Source: Luzula sylvatica
Taxonomy: Eukaryota; Streptophyta; Magnoliopsida; Poales; Juncaceae
NCBI GenBank assembly: GCA_946800325.1
Contig: OX326959.1
Location: forward strand, 36,942,908 to 37,006,907
Reading direction: 5' to 3'
DNA length: 64,000 nucleotides
This document shows positions 23,731 to 35,785 of this stretch, one piece after another. The notes beneath the pieces are model-generated. The model did no database searches. It was not told where the DNA came from and saw nothing but the letters and a program-made list of their open reading frames with translations. How positions within the stretch are numbered: the stretch's first letter is position 1; each line of letters starts with the position of its first letter. A program made the translations under genes and the position numbers.

Positions 23731-24172
23731 TGATTTCGATCATTCAGATTTTGGATCCTTCGATTTTTTGTATCTCAAGTTCGAATTAGTCCAGTTCTAG
23801 CAAATCAGTTCAAACGATGAATAATAAAATTTGTACTCCAAATAATTCGTATTTATTTGTCAAAATCATGAATTTAAAATTCGACAAAACTGATGTTTTT
23901 GATAAAAACCTAAAACACAAGCCATAATGACACAAAACTCATAACTTGTCCGAAAGATACGAGACCCGAAATTCAAATGACCTCGTCCAAACAGCTTCCA
24001 ACTCGAAATGATCTGATCCGAACCCAATCCAACCATTGTGAACAAGATAGGATCACAAGTGGGGGCTATGGGAACAAATAGGTCCACAAGTGGAGGCTAT
24101 GTGTATGTGCTTCTGGATATCTTCTTTTTAGCTAATATTATTGAGTTTAACCAATATATTTTACATTTAATT

Positions 24173-24207
<35 letters not shown>
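23731..24207. other. Non-coding region ending in a (TA)n tract
   Basis: Bases about 23740-24010 contain scattered ATTCAGATTT and CCGAACCC-type motifs resembling degraded hAT-like subterminal repeats. Bases about 24175-24207 are (TA)n. No gene seen. Confidence 0.35.
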
Positions 24208-24210
<3 letters not shown>

Positions 24211-24416
24211 GAAGACTAACATACTTAATTAAGTACCAAGGATTTGGTACTTAATGTTTTTTAACCATTGGATTTGCATTGCGATTTGTGCATTTAATGA
24301 TGTGCACAAAATTTCGTGATCATCATGAAAAAACACAAATCCCAAAGCAAATCCAATGGTTAAAAAGCATTAAGTACCAAATCATTGGTACTTAATTAAG
24401 TAGGTTAGCCTCCCTC
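24208..24416. mobile_element. Foldback MITE inserted in a (TA)n microsatellite
   Basis: A 209-bp near-palindrome: GAGGAAGACTAACATACTTA at the left and GAGGGAGGCTAACCTACTTA at the right (read inward). Pairing continues through AATTAAGTACCAA and AACCATTGGATTTGC. Both flanks are (TA)n tracts, so a target duplication cannot be measured. No coding. Confidence 0.75.
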
Positions 24417-24498
24417 ATATATATATATATATATATATATAGCTAATATTATTGAGTTTAACCAATATTTTTACATTTAATTTGATATCTTCTTAATT

Positions 24499-24541
<43 letters not shown>

Positions 24542-25225
24542 GAATTTAAATATTTTTCATCTTATTGTATTACAAATATCAATAAGTACAGGGAAAATAT
24601 ACTTGGCCCTCCAAACTCATCCCAAGTCTCTTGATGAGGTGGCAACAACAAGTTTAAATGGATTGATTAGTTTTTCTAATTGACTCAATTAATTATTAAT
24701 TGACACGTTTAATTAACACATCAATAAATTATATTAGTGTATATTAATTAACGTATCAATTCAATTGAGATGTCAATTAAATTGAGAATCAATTAACAAT
24801 ACTAATCAATTCACTTAATTATCATTTGTCATCTCATCGAGGTTATTTTTGGTGTTGTGGAAGTTGAATATATAACCCCGTAAGTATACTCTTTTGCCTA
24901 CTCAACCCTAATCTTATTTAAAATTTTGTTCCCGTAAACACAAATGACAAATGTGAACTATTCCCTCCCATTTGACTTGTCTACAATAAGAGAAAAGATC
25001 ATCGTGGCTGTCTAAATATCTCATTTTTCTCAATTGTCAACTATTTTTCCTAATTCCTAATTGTTAGTTTATTCATGAAGTTTCTCAATAAATCAGTTAA
25101 ATGATGATATAACCGTCAATTAGTCGCTAAATGTCGTACTTTTTTATGTCTATTTAGAATGCTACGATGTGGAGGGAAATAAACTTTTACAAATTTAAAT
25201 CATCTTCTATGAAGTTGGTAGATAT
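24417..25225. other. AT-rich spacer with two (TA)n tracts
   Basis: (TA)n at about 24418-24441 and 24502-24539. GAGTTTAACCAATAT is repeated at about 24143 and 24453, flanking the MITE. No gene seen. Confidence 0.35.
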
Positions 25226-25520
25226 GTTGCACGGATACGGATATGGATACGGATGTCGTATCCGATACGATACGGATACGACGATACGGTAATTTTCAAA
25301 AAATCACGGATATGAATGCGGCTGCATAATTATTATTTTAATATATTTATATTGTATATAATTAATAACTAAATAATAAATTAATAATACTTTTAAGGAA
25401 ATTTAAAAAAAAAATTCTATTTTTTTGGATATTCCAAAAAAATTCCTATCTTTTTGGATATTCCAAAAAAATTCCTATCTTTTTGAAAACTCCAAAAAAA
25501 ATCTTTACCAAACTTTTAAT
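25226..25520. repeat. GGATACG-rich remnant followed by a short tandem repeat
   Basis: Bases 25226-25330 start TGTTGCACGGATACGG and resemble one end of the 8495-9123 element family. Bases 25408-25505 are about three copies of a 37-bp unit containing TTCCAAAAAAATTCCTATC. No opposite transposon end was recognised. Confidence 0.45.
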
Positions 25521-26821
25521 TTCAAATACCCTATAGGTTAAAATTAACCACGAATGGTGTTAAAAAATTTTTGATCAAAATAGTTTTTTATTTTCATATG
25601 TAGTAATTAAAAAATAATTTTGTTATTTTTTATTAATTTTATTAACACACTGAAAATATATTGATAAAAAAATACTTATTTACATATCTAGTTGTTTTAT
25701 TTTCATTCTCCTTTCTATTACACGGCACCTCTTGTGAATCGGTAGTGAATAATAGCTTCTTCTTCTTTTTAATTAAACCAATGTCTGTGGAAATGGTTTT
25801 TGTGAATAAATTTCGAATGTATTTTTTGAGGAAAAAAAATCGTTTTTTAAAATATTGTTTTTCATGAAAATAAAAGTGTCATGTATGTGTGTGTCCAAGT
25901 AATTAAGATCGTCATGTTAGCTTTTAACTATCACATTGTCACTTAATTGATGGAGAAAACAAATTCAGTGAAGAAAGTTTTTTTCGAATTGAATGGACAA
26001 ATTCAGTGAAGGAAGTTGAACACACCAGAATTGGATTTAACAAGTTAAAAGTTTTAGAGCATAATTAATTTATGAAACATTATGCTAGGCCAAATCTACA
26101 CTTGTCCGTTCATATAACATTGTGTTTAATTTCTTATATATTTTTATGACTTTTTTGTTCTCCATTTGGTGGCGACTATTAAACGGTGAAAGGTGGAAGC
26201 TTGATGCACTTTTTCTAATCATCAAAAGCATCATCACGCAGTAAATAATAATTTGATGCATTTTTAGTCAACAAAATATCAACCTAGAATAAAGAAAAAG
26301 ATTTAGAAAAGAATAAAATAACCACACTACACTAAATAATCAATTGATTAGACACTAAATAATCAATTGATTAGCTCTTCAATTGAGTATAATGATTAAT
26401 CTGTGTAATTATAGAGGCTAAAACATCATTAAAGAAAGTTGATGAATTAAGGGTGGGATAATGCATGTTGAATGGTCAAAGGATTATTATATTCATATCC
26501 TAAATTTAACGAGTACATAAATAAAAAAATAACAAAAATAGATGAGAAGTTATAATAAGTTAATAATATTAACAGTAAATGAATAGATGAATAAATAATT
26601 AGAAATGAGAACATGCATGTGACAGTCTGCAGCAATCCCGAGGCCTGTCATTAGAATAATCTTCATTATATTTTATGGGGTTATATATTTAGCCCCAAAC
26701 TCAAAATAACACTACGATGTGACAAACGAAGAATAAGTGAATTAATTAATATTATTAATTAATTTAATTAAAAATTTAATTAATCATTTAATTAAATTTA
26801 CATGAATTAACATGTACTAAT
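25521..26821. other. AT-rich intergenic DNA
   Basis: No gene seen. A 23-bp direct repeat containing CACTAAATAATCAATTGATT occurs twice at about 26329-26375. Confidence 0.3.
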
Positions 26822-26983
26822 TCACCAGCGTTGTAGCGTCTTGGATGGTACCAATTATGTTATGCACAAGACCAGGGTTCGAGTCCGAAAGAAAACTGGA
26901 GAAAAATGAAGGTAGATATGTAATTGGTGTGGGTGTCATGTGCCCATGAGATACTAAAATTAAAAAAAGTAAAAAAAAATTAG
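26822..26983 (+). mobile_element. tRNA-derived SINE (second family)
   Basis: A-box-like TAGCGTCTTGG and B box GGTTCGAGTCC are followed by a body and an A-rich tail. The direct repeats CATGTACTAAT lie at 26811-26821 and 26984-26994. The body differs from the SINE at 21832. Confidence 0.75.
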
Positions 26984-27220
26984 CATGTACTAATATTAAT
27001 ATATCACAAATTATTCACGGATTAATTAAACGTGTCAATTCATATTTAATTAAGTCATAGAGACTAATCAACTCATTTAACTATTTTTTGCTACTTCATT
27101 AAAAATGTTGGGATAATTTGGGAGGCCAACTATATTTTCCCATATTTTAATACACTACCCACAATCAATTCATTTTTTTATTTTTTGACAGAGCACATAG
27201 TGAAATGGAACTGCTACACT

Positions 27221-27840
27221 TAGGGATGTCAATGGTGTGGATATTGCCCGAACCGACCCGAACCGTATCCGAAGAAATATCCGGATTCGAAAAAATTATC
27301 CGGATCCGAGTGGATCCGGATATGGATCTGGTTGCTAATTTTAGGATCCGGAACCGGATTCGATATTCAATTTTGGTGCGGGGACCGGATCCGTGTTCCG
27401 GATCCGGGTATTTTTAGGATCCGGATACTCGGAACCGGATTCGAGTATCCGGAACCGTATCCGAATACGTATATTATATATTATTTTTATGTATTATATT
27501 TGATATTAGTTAAAAAATCATATACAAATTAATGATTTGTGATTGATTTAAAATCACAATCGTAAAATTATGTTTAAATATAATCGTATATATCGTTAAT
27601 GTCAAAATTATATATATTTATAACTAAAAAGTAAATTATGTTATAATAACATTGTATTCGTTTTAATATCCGAAAAAGAACCGTATCCGTATCCGTATCC
27701 GACAATATCCGAACCGTATCCGTATCCGTTTATTATCCGAACCGTATCCGGATCCGAGTAATTCCGTATCCGAAAAAAAATATGGATATGGATCTGGTAT
27801 GACCACTATCCGAACCGGATCCGAACCGTCGACACCCCTA
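27221..27840. mobile_element. hAT-like element, CCGTATCCG family, copy 1
   Basis: The termini TAGGGATGTCAATGG and (right, read inward) TAGGGGTGTCGACGG are typical of plant hAT MITEs. GCTACACT flanks it exactly at 27213-27220 and 27841-27848. Subterminal zones are dense arrays of CCGAACCG, GGATCCGG and CGTATCCG around an AT-rich core. Long apparent ORFs inside come from this periodicity and are not genes. A second copy lies at 44768-45399. Confidence 0.9.
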
Positions 27841-27848
27841 GCTACACT

Positions 27849-28503
27849 ACTTTCTCTCAGTATTTTTTTTTTTTTCTTTTCTTAATTTATAAAAAAAAAA
27901 TGAATTGATATGTTTTTTCTCCAATTGTCAGATTTGAATCCAAATCGCCGGCAGCTATTTTTCGACGATCTCCTTGTTTAGTCGTCGGATCCAAAATATG
28001 TTTCTCCTCCCATCGTCGGATTTCTATCTCGTCTTCCCGTCACCGGATTTCTATCTCCTCCTTCGTCGTCATATTTCTTTCTTCTTCTTTTGTCACTAAA
28101 TCTTTTTTTCGTCCTACGATCGTCAACTCCAATCTAAGACGCGGCAGCTCTTTTCGTATTAATTAAAATAATATCTTGTATTTAACAAGATCGTATGTTG
28201 TACTTACCATAACAATATATTATATTAATCACAAATGTTATCTTAAATCAACCAAAACAATATATTATATAATATTATACACTTACGAAGAATATTGTTT
28301 TTAGTAATCATAATCCCATCTTGAATAATTCTCAATAGAGGATAATATATTACAGAGGATTGTTAATACATTCCTTCTTATTGCATTCTCGAACGTTTAT
28401 TTTCATGTAATGTCATGTACCAAAGCAAGCTTAATAAAGGAACATACATAAAATTAGACAAACAGCCGATTTTTTCGGATAACGTCAGATATTCTGACAA
28501 CAT
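27849..28503. other. Non-coding region
   Basis: CT- and TCGTCG-rich stretch at about 27945-28130, then AT-rich DNA. No gene seen. Confidence 0.3.
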
Positions 28504-29128
28504 TAAAGCTGCAAACGAGCCAAGCTCGAGCGAGCTGTGCCAAACTCAAACTCGACTCGGAACTTACTCGAGCTGGCTCGGCTCGTTTAGAATTATGATT
28601 CGAACTAAAAAATCAATCTCAAGCTCGGCTCGTTCTAATTCGAACTAGCTCGGCTTTGCTCAACAGTAGCTCAATTAAAAAACAACTTGAATTTTAATTT
28701 CAAAGATTGTAATAGTTGCGAATAAACAAAAAATATTCTAAATACCAAAATATCTTAAAACGTAACAATAATAAATCAAACATACAACACAAAACATAAA
28801 AAAATATAATTTGGACTTGGTATTATTAATTTGTCTTCCTTACTTAATATTTTTTTTAGGACCTAAGTTGTAATCTGACTTGGAATTAATATGGAGATAA
28901 AGTTTTTCTTTATAAAATTTCAAATTATAATAATATATATAATATGAATTAATCATGATAAAAGTATTTAATTTTTTAAATTGAGCTCAAATTCTTTTCG
29001 AGCTTAATACGAGCGAGCTGAGTCTGGCTCAAGCTTGGCTCGGCTCGTTTAATTTCGAGTTAATATCGAGCGAGCTATTATCGAACTATTATCGAGTTGA
29101 GCTCGAGCGAGTCACGAGCCACGACCTA
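28504..29128. mobile_element. Probable hAT-like element with GAGCTCGAGC repeats
   Basis: The left end TAAAGCTGCAAACGAGCC and right end (read inward, TAGGTCGTGGCTCGTGAC) look like mutated versions of the common plant TAGGGGTGTAAACGAGCC terminus. GCTCGAGCGAGC and GGCTCGGCTCG motifs crowd both ends around an AT-rich centre. No convincing target duplication, so it is probably old. Confidence 0.5.
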
Positions 29129-31400
29129 AAGTTACAGTCCGAGATAACATCAAATATATTTTTCACCTTTAAATTAACGTAGTTGTTTTTATACTTTTAA
29201 ACTCCATATTTATATTTTTTTACAATGAAATAAACAGCAGCAGAGTTTACCTATAATATAGAGAAAAATATAAATATTTAGATAGTTATTTTTATACATT
29301 TCACATTCACATTTATATATTATGAAAGGTATAAATAACAACATATCGTTTTCATAGTATAGAAAAGCGTATAAATAATAGTAAAAATATAAATAATAAC
29401 AAATGATTAATCTTTGAAAAAGGTTTAAATAATAAAAAAATATAAAAGGGTATAAATAATAGTAAAAATACAAATAATAACAGATGATTAATCCCAAGTA
29501 TAAAAAGGTTTAAATTATAAAAATATATAAAAGGGTATAAATAATAGTAAAAAAAGTTTAGTAAAAATGTATAAACAACAACATATATGTATAGAGAAAA
29601 TGATAAAATAATAGAAAATATATAAATAATAATAAAATCGATTTAAATAACAACATATATTTTATCCATATATTATAGAAAAATATAAAATAATAAAAAA
29701 TATATATATAAGAGAGGGTAGGACCGGGCAACCAGCCAGTGGGTAACACCACAATGCATCCGAAGTCATTTTTTCGGACAATGAGCAATGAACAGTCACC
29801 AATGGTCATTTTCATTGAAGTGTAAAATCGTTTCTCTATATTGTATTAAGTGACAGATATTGATCAAATTGTTGAGAGTCAGAATATAACAAAAACAACG
29901 AATAATACATTAAAAAAATTAGCAGCTCTAAAGGGGAGGGGCATTACACTAAGATTTATTTATAGCACACCCCAATAATAAAAAATAATGATGCGACAAT
30001 CCACCAATATACAACTCGTATATCACATATTCCTATATGATAATTTCATAAAGCATAAATTTTACAATTCGAAAACAATGACACACACATGTATATACAC
30101 ATATGCATATCCTTAACATATACAAACAAACATCACGGAGATAGTATGGCCATAAAAAAAATCTAGCATAAATATATAAACACATACACGACATAAACAC
30201 ACACACAACTCAAAAGTTACTGCAACAAAAAACTCGTTGCCATAAACAGAACTGCACTAATATAAAAATGAAATTACACTAATATAAACAATATAGAGGC
30301 TTCGTGTTGAAAAATAAGCACGCGTACTCCCTCTCTACATATCCGTTTTCTCCCAAAATATTTTCATAATATCTAAACTCAAAACAATTAAATATATAAA
30401 AAAATAATTCATAGAGAAACTTCACGAAACGAGAGATAAGTACACAAGCACTAATAATTTACAATAAAATTCATAAATTAAAAAGAGAAAAACATCTATA
30501 TTATTTTTTCTATCTCCTGTTTACTAGGCCTAATTTTGACTCCAACCTAGTGAAAAATTAGGCTGATTTTGCAAATTGAAGCTCTTCATGGATCTCAACT
30601 CCAATCTAGACCGTGCAAAAGGAATATTATTATGATATTATGATATCAATATAAATAGTAGAATCTCCCTAGATCTAATTATTATGCATGTCTAGGTAGA
30701 TGGATGCTCTATACACAAACTACATAACCTTTATTTTTATGGGATAATGGATAATTCATATATCCTACGCAATAATTGAAAGGGGGGTCAATGGCAAAGC
30801 TCAAAGAGTGGGATCAAAGCAAAATTAATTACTCCCCCTTTATTTTTATCTCGTTACTTGTTTTTTAAGATTTTGAAGAAGATATGAGATAGCCCCTCAA
30901 CACTGAACACTTACTTTATTAAATAATGATTTTTTTCACAAACTCAAAAAATAAATTAAAAACTGCTCCTACATTTATCATTTCTCTTGTCTATAATAAA
31001 TGTACATCATTATGATGTATTTTAATATAGACTAGAGTGCTATGAGTATTCCAAGATTTTCTTAAAAGTAGCCTGTAATGACAAAAAATAAGATTATATA
31101 TAATTGACCCTAAAAGTATTTTCAATTGTGTAATTGTTATATATCTAATTTAATAATGCTACACAACATAATATCGTAGTAGAATTGCTAATAAAGAAGG
31201 AACCAAACTAATAAGCATCATTTTGTCTCCTTCTCCATCCAATTAATGATTGGTGATCTCAAAACCTCATGACAAACAATCTGCTTAGGGACTAGCAATC
31301 CCATTCCACACACACCAGAGGAGAGAACACAATTGTATACAAGAAAATAAAAATAATACTAATCAAACCACCCACAAATCCCCAACATTCATCCCCTTTT
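29129..31400. other. AT-rich intergenic DNA with minisatellite
   Basis: Bases about 29365-29640 hold three imperfect copies (period about 84) of a unit containing GTATAAATAATAGTAAAAA. At about 29701 a (TA)n run is followed by GAGAGGGTAGGACCGGGC, possibly one end of another TA-targeted element. From about 30500 the sequence is upstream flank of the bHLH gene. No gene seen. Confidence 0.35.
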
Positions 31401-31440
31401 CCCCCTCTCTCTCTCTCTCTCTCTCTCTCACCCCACCTCC

Positions 31441-31481
<41 letters not shown>

Positions 31482-32066
31482 CAGGCCCTTTTTCATGGCA
31501 GAAAAGCTGTGTGGATGCCCATAAAGATTTAGATATGGAGAGGAGACAAAACCCCTCAATTTAACCTAAATGCTCCAAATCTAGTTGCTTGTATTTAGTA
31601 AGAGTTCAATTTCTCTCTCTTTTCTTTCTCTAGAGAAACATTGTGTTACTTTTCAGAAAAAAAAGGGGGAAAACAGAAACCTCTTTGGTCTCAACATCTT
31701 TATTCTGCTTTTCTTTTGCATTTCTACGCTCTATTTTTTGTACATTTCTCCTCTGTGCTACCAAAAAGATTCCAATTTTAGTTGTTGGTTTCTTATTTTT
31801 GGAGCAAAATTGAGTGCTCAGATTTGTTGCTTGCTTTCAAGTACCTCACTTCAGTCCCTTTCCTATTTTGACAAGATATTCTATTTCCTCTCAGTTGTGA
31901 CCCAAATTTGGTGTCTTCAATTGTAAACAGAGAGAGATCTTAGCGATTCAACAGAAATTCTCCAATTTTACTCGAGAATTATCATCTTGGTCCTTGATGC
32001 CAACACCCAATTAAGTGTTCTCCCAGAATTCAAGAGATCTTGCAAAATTGTGCTGGAATTTCAACA
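31401..32066 (+). promoter_or_regulatory. Presumed 5' leader of the bHLH gene: CT microsatellites and short uORFs
   Basis: Two CT-repeat tracts (about 31406-31429 and 31444-31479) are followed by several very short upstream ORFs: 31495-31524 (9 codons), 31515-31532 (5), 31535-31564 (9) and 31570-31584 (4). All stop well before the main start at 32067. If transcription begins near the CT tracts, these could reduce translation of the main ORF. The transcription start is not determined, and an intron in the leader cannot be ruled out. Confidence 0.5.
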
Positions 32067-33983
32067 ATGAACTGTGGACAACCCAACGAGTTGCCTCATT
32101 GCTTCTTAAATCTCAATTGGGATCAATGCATAGATCAAAATGGGCAGTTAGACTCTGCACTTGGCTCAATGGTCTCTTCTCCTTCCTCGAACCTTCTCTC
32201 ACAACCTGAAATCCCGTCTCAATCTCACTACATCGGTCCCAGCAGCACAATCGGTACCGGTAATGGATCTCTCTCTACACCACCAGAACTCAACCTCTCA
32301 ATGGGATCAATTTTGCCGAATCTCATACCGATGAACCACCTGGGCCATTTCCAACCCGATCCAGATTTCGCCGAAAGAGCCGCAAGACTATCTTCCTTTG
32401 AAGGGTTTGCAAACCAATTCGATTTACCGTCCATTAAGAACAAAAGACCCGAAATTGGCCATTTAGGCGGTGGCGAATTTACCCAATTACTCGATAAAAA
32501 TCAATTGGGAGTGAATAATATGAATAATGGCCGTGATGAATCTTCAGTTTCGGACCCTGTTTCTGGTAACGTTGCGAGAAAGAGAAAGGCTCCGGCGAAA
32601 GGAAAAGGAAAAGAATCTCAAAAGGTAAAATTAACACGTTATAACTTACAATTGCATCACTAGATCTACGAAACGAGGGGTATTTTCGTAATTTTTCCAA
32701 AATTCAAATTCGAACCAAATTACTGAAGTGAAATTGTTGAATCAATGTTTAGAAGGAGACAGAGTCGAAGAGATGCAAATCTATTGAAAGTAACGGTACA
32801 CAAGAAGAGGGAATGAAGCTCAAGTCAGAACCTAATGGGAGTATGAGTACCGGTACGACCGAGACTGGTACGAAAAACAAAGGCAAGGAACCGAAACAAA
32901 TCGAGCCTCTAAAGGATTATATACACGTTAGGGCTAGAAGAGGCGAGGCCACTGATAGTCACAGCTTAGCTGAAAGGGTAAATAATTCGATTTATTTATT
33001 TATTTTTGAACTATTTTTTAATTTTTATACGTATTGTTTAATTTTTTCTTTTTCTTGGTATTTGTTTTGGTTTGTATTTAGGTGAGAAGAGAGAAGATTA
33101 GTCAAAGGATGAAATTACTGCAAGATCTCGTACCAGGATGCAACAAGGTAACCTGTTAATTTTCATATACCCCCCTGTAAAATCTTTAAATAAATCAGGG
33201 GTCCAAATTCGAAAAATTTAATTTTTTCTTTGGTTTTATATAGGTAGTAGGCAAAGCAGTGATGCTAGATGAGATCATAAATTACGTGCAATCTCTACAA
33301 CGACAAGTTGAGGTACGAAAATCACTTTTTTGGAAAATTTCAAAATTCAAATATTCCATCTAATACAATTTTTTTTTGTTAATGCAGTTTTTATCGATGA
33401 AATTGGCAACGGTGAATCCCCAATTGGATTTCAACAATTTACCGAACCTCCTTCAGAAAGACGTGAGTTTTTTTTTGTTTTTAAAAGAACAATTCTAAAT
33501 TTAATAATATTTATTTATTTGTAGATGCAGCAAGCATGTGGGTCGTTAATGGGGGCGTCGTTTCCACTGGACACGTCCGGTTCGGCATTGCCCTACGGCA
33601 ATAACCAAATGCAAGGGAATCCTCTCCATTTCATGTCCTCTAATTCCTCTCCAGTCGACCCTCAAAACTCCATTCACTCTTTCCTCAATGCTGGCCCTGA
33701 TGGTTCTCAGGTTAAAGTTCAATTTTTATTTCGACTTTTTACTCATGATCATTAAATAAATCGAACTTATTTTTATATATTTTCTGTTTTGCAGTTAGGG
33801 ACATATTGGCACGATGATTTGCAAAACGTAGTACCAATGGATATTAGGCAAAATCAAGAGGAAATTGCACAAGGCTTCAGTGGTATGTTTTGATTTTTAT
33901 AAATATTTTCTTTTTCTTTTTAATCAATTTATTTTTGTTTTTTAGGGGGAATACAACAAGTTCATATGAAGATGGAACTCTGA
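32067..33983 (+). CDS. bHLH transcription factor, subgroup XII (bHLH49/62/78-like)
   Basis: DNA-binding regulator, expected to bind E-box/G-box sites as a dimer in the nucleus. Eight exons: 32067-32624, 32753-32977, 33082-33147, 33244-33312, 33388-33462, 33525-33710, 33795-33882 and 33946-33983, giving 434 residues. The N-terminal half is Ser/Pro/Asn-rich, with a basic patch [12 protein letters not shown] near residue 172 (likely nuclear signal). The signature [20 protein letters not shown] leads into the basic region (H-E-R-RR pattern), then helix 1 [18 protein letters not shown], the loop with KAVMLDEI, and helix 2 [20 protein letters not shown]. This sequence is characteristic of the Arabidopsis bHLH49/62/78/CIB1 group. 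Six introns are phase 0 and the last is phase 1. The Met was chosen as the first in-frame ATG after the leader. Which member of the group it is orthologous to cannot be settled by eye. Confidence 0.93.
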
Positions 33984-35785
33984 GACTAATTCAGAACTTG
34001 ATGCCTTTGTGTATATAGAGAGGGGAAGAGATTTGAGCTAACAAGATATGAGCAAAAAATATTCCCATTTTACCCCTACAAGTATGTTTTTTGTGGGAGC
34101 TTTGCACTATGTTATATGTTGTAATATTCTTGTAGCTTAGTGTTATTATTATTATTATTATATTATATATCTTGGGGTGAAAATGATGGAAAAGTTTACC
34201 CACCTTATGAAGACAATACAATTATGACTGCATTTATATGTTTTTATATATATCTAGTATTTTTCTTAATCTAGGGGAATAATATTCATGACACTTTCTG
34301 TATGGTAAATGTAAAAGATTGGAAAAAGACTTCAATAAACTGTTTTTTATTTTAATTCTCAAATCAAAAATTTGCATAGCATTCTTAGCTTAAATAATTG
34401 TGATTGTTTCCACCATTAAATAATGTGTCAAGAAATAAAGAAAATAATGATGATTGGAAATTTTATCAAACCTCTTTCATATTTTCGATCATTAATCTAA
34501 ACCCACTCGAAACCGAATCCAAGTGATCCAAAATTTGATTGACCTGAACTCTTGATCTGAGACTCGAATGATCTATTGAATGTCTCATCTAACTGACCTG
34601 AAAATATAAAAAAGATTAATCGGTGACGTGAATCCGACCCATAAAATCCAAAATTCAAACAATCCGCTATCGAAATGACTGGTAACCCGAATTATCTAAC
34701 ATAAAAATGATTAAATCCATATCCAACCAATCCGTCCGATTTGACCTCTAACCAAAATACACACATTGCGTCACAGGTTCTTTTCTTTGGATTTGATTCG
34801 CTTGATTCTTCGATCATTGCAGTTCTGGTTGTGTTTTGTTTTGTTTTGAGTATTGCTCTAATTATCGGTTTAAATCACCGATATATTGGTTTTATGTCTC
34901 TAATTGATTGATGATTGTAGTGATTTATCCATAATCGGCTGGACCGTTCAGTTCAGTCATCCGGTTTTTATCTGATTTGGACCGAATTCTGTCTGATAAA
35001 TTTAGTTTTGAACTTGGGCCGTTTAAGTTTGATTTGAATTTGACCATTTATGTTTTGATCCATTTATTTATTCGTTCTCTTTTCCCCTACTAATTAATAT
35101 GTATCTATGTTATTGGTTTTCGATGAGCATGATTGTATGATTAAACTTTCCATTTGTCGCACAATTTATGACCATGCTGCAGTAACTACTTAGAAAGGTA
35201 TATTTCTATTAAAGAAGATATCACACATCTCAAACAATTATCATTAAAAAAAATACATTGCAGATTAAAAAGGTATATCACTTTTTTAAAATATGTGTCA
35301 TATCTAAAAAAAGACGTTCGAAAAAATATATATGCCAGAAGGTATTAAGCACTAATATACTGTACTTTTAAAAAAAACATAGCACACAATTAAAAAAAAA
35401 AAATAACACACAACTAAAAAATATATATTATACATCTAAAAAATAGTTCCAAGTTCGCTTCGCTCGAATTGGATGCACGGTTTCGAGCATTTCTTACAGC
35501 TCGAACACAAATCGGTATGAATCGAACCAGCTCGGCTCGACCAATTTAACTCCAATAATTCTTAATCTTACAAAAGTCAATTATATAATAATCAAATCAG
35601 TTATAAGATTATTTTCTATGAAAAAATTAGTTCAAATAAAATAATAAACGAAAATAAAAAACAAACAAATTAAACTAAATTAATATTAATACTTCTCTTT
35701 AAAATTTTATGAAAAGCACAAAAAATTGGCACGTATCCTTGTATAATATATATTTAATAACTATACATTTTACACAAATGCTTCG
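33984..35785. other. bHLH 3' flank and degraded repeat DNA
   Basis: About 34135-34160 is a short ATT repeat in the likely 3' UTR. Bases 34490-35060 contain scattered CCGAA, GACCTGA and ATTTGG motifs like eroded hAT-like subterminal arrays. Bases 35450-35560 show GAGCTCGG-type motifs. No gene seen. Confidence 0.35.

Noticed and set aside
27205..27532. Two overlapping reading frames of 66-70 codons
   Set aside because: They lie inside a hAT-like element, and the open frames arise from the periodic CCGTATCCG motif. The same frames recur in the second copy at 44722-45078.
31585..31926. A 113-codon open frame upstream of the bHLH gene
   Set aside because: It begins at a non-ATG codon in T-rich leader sequence and encodes a low-complexity hydrophobic peptide. 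Leader DNA is the better explanation.
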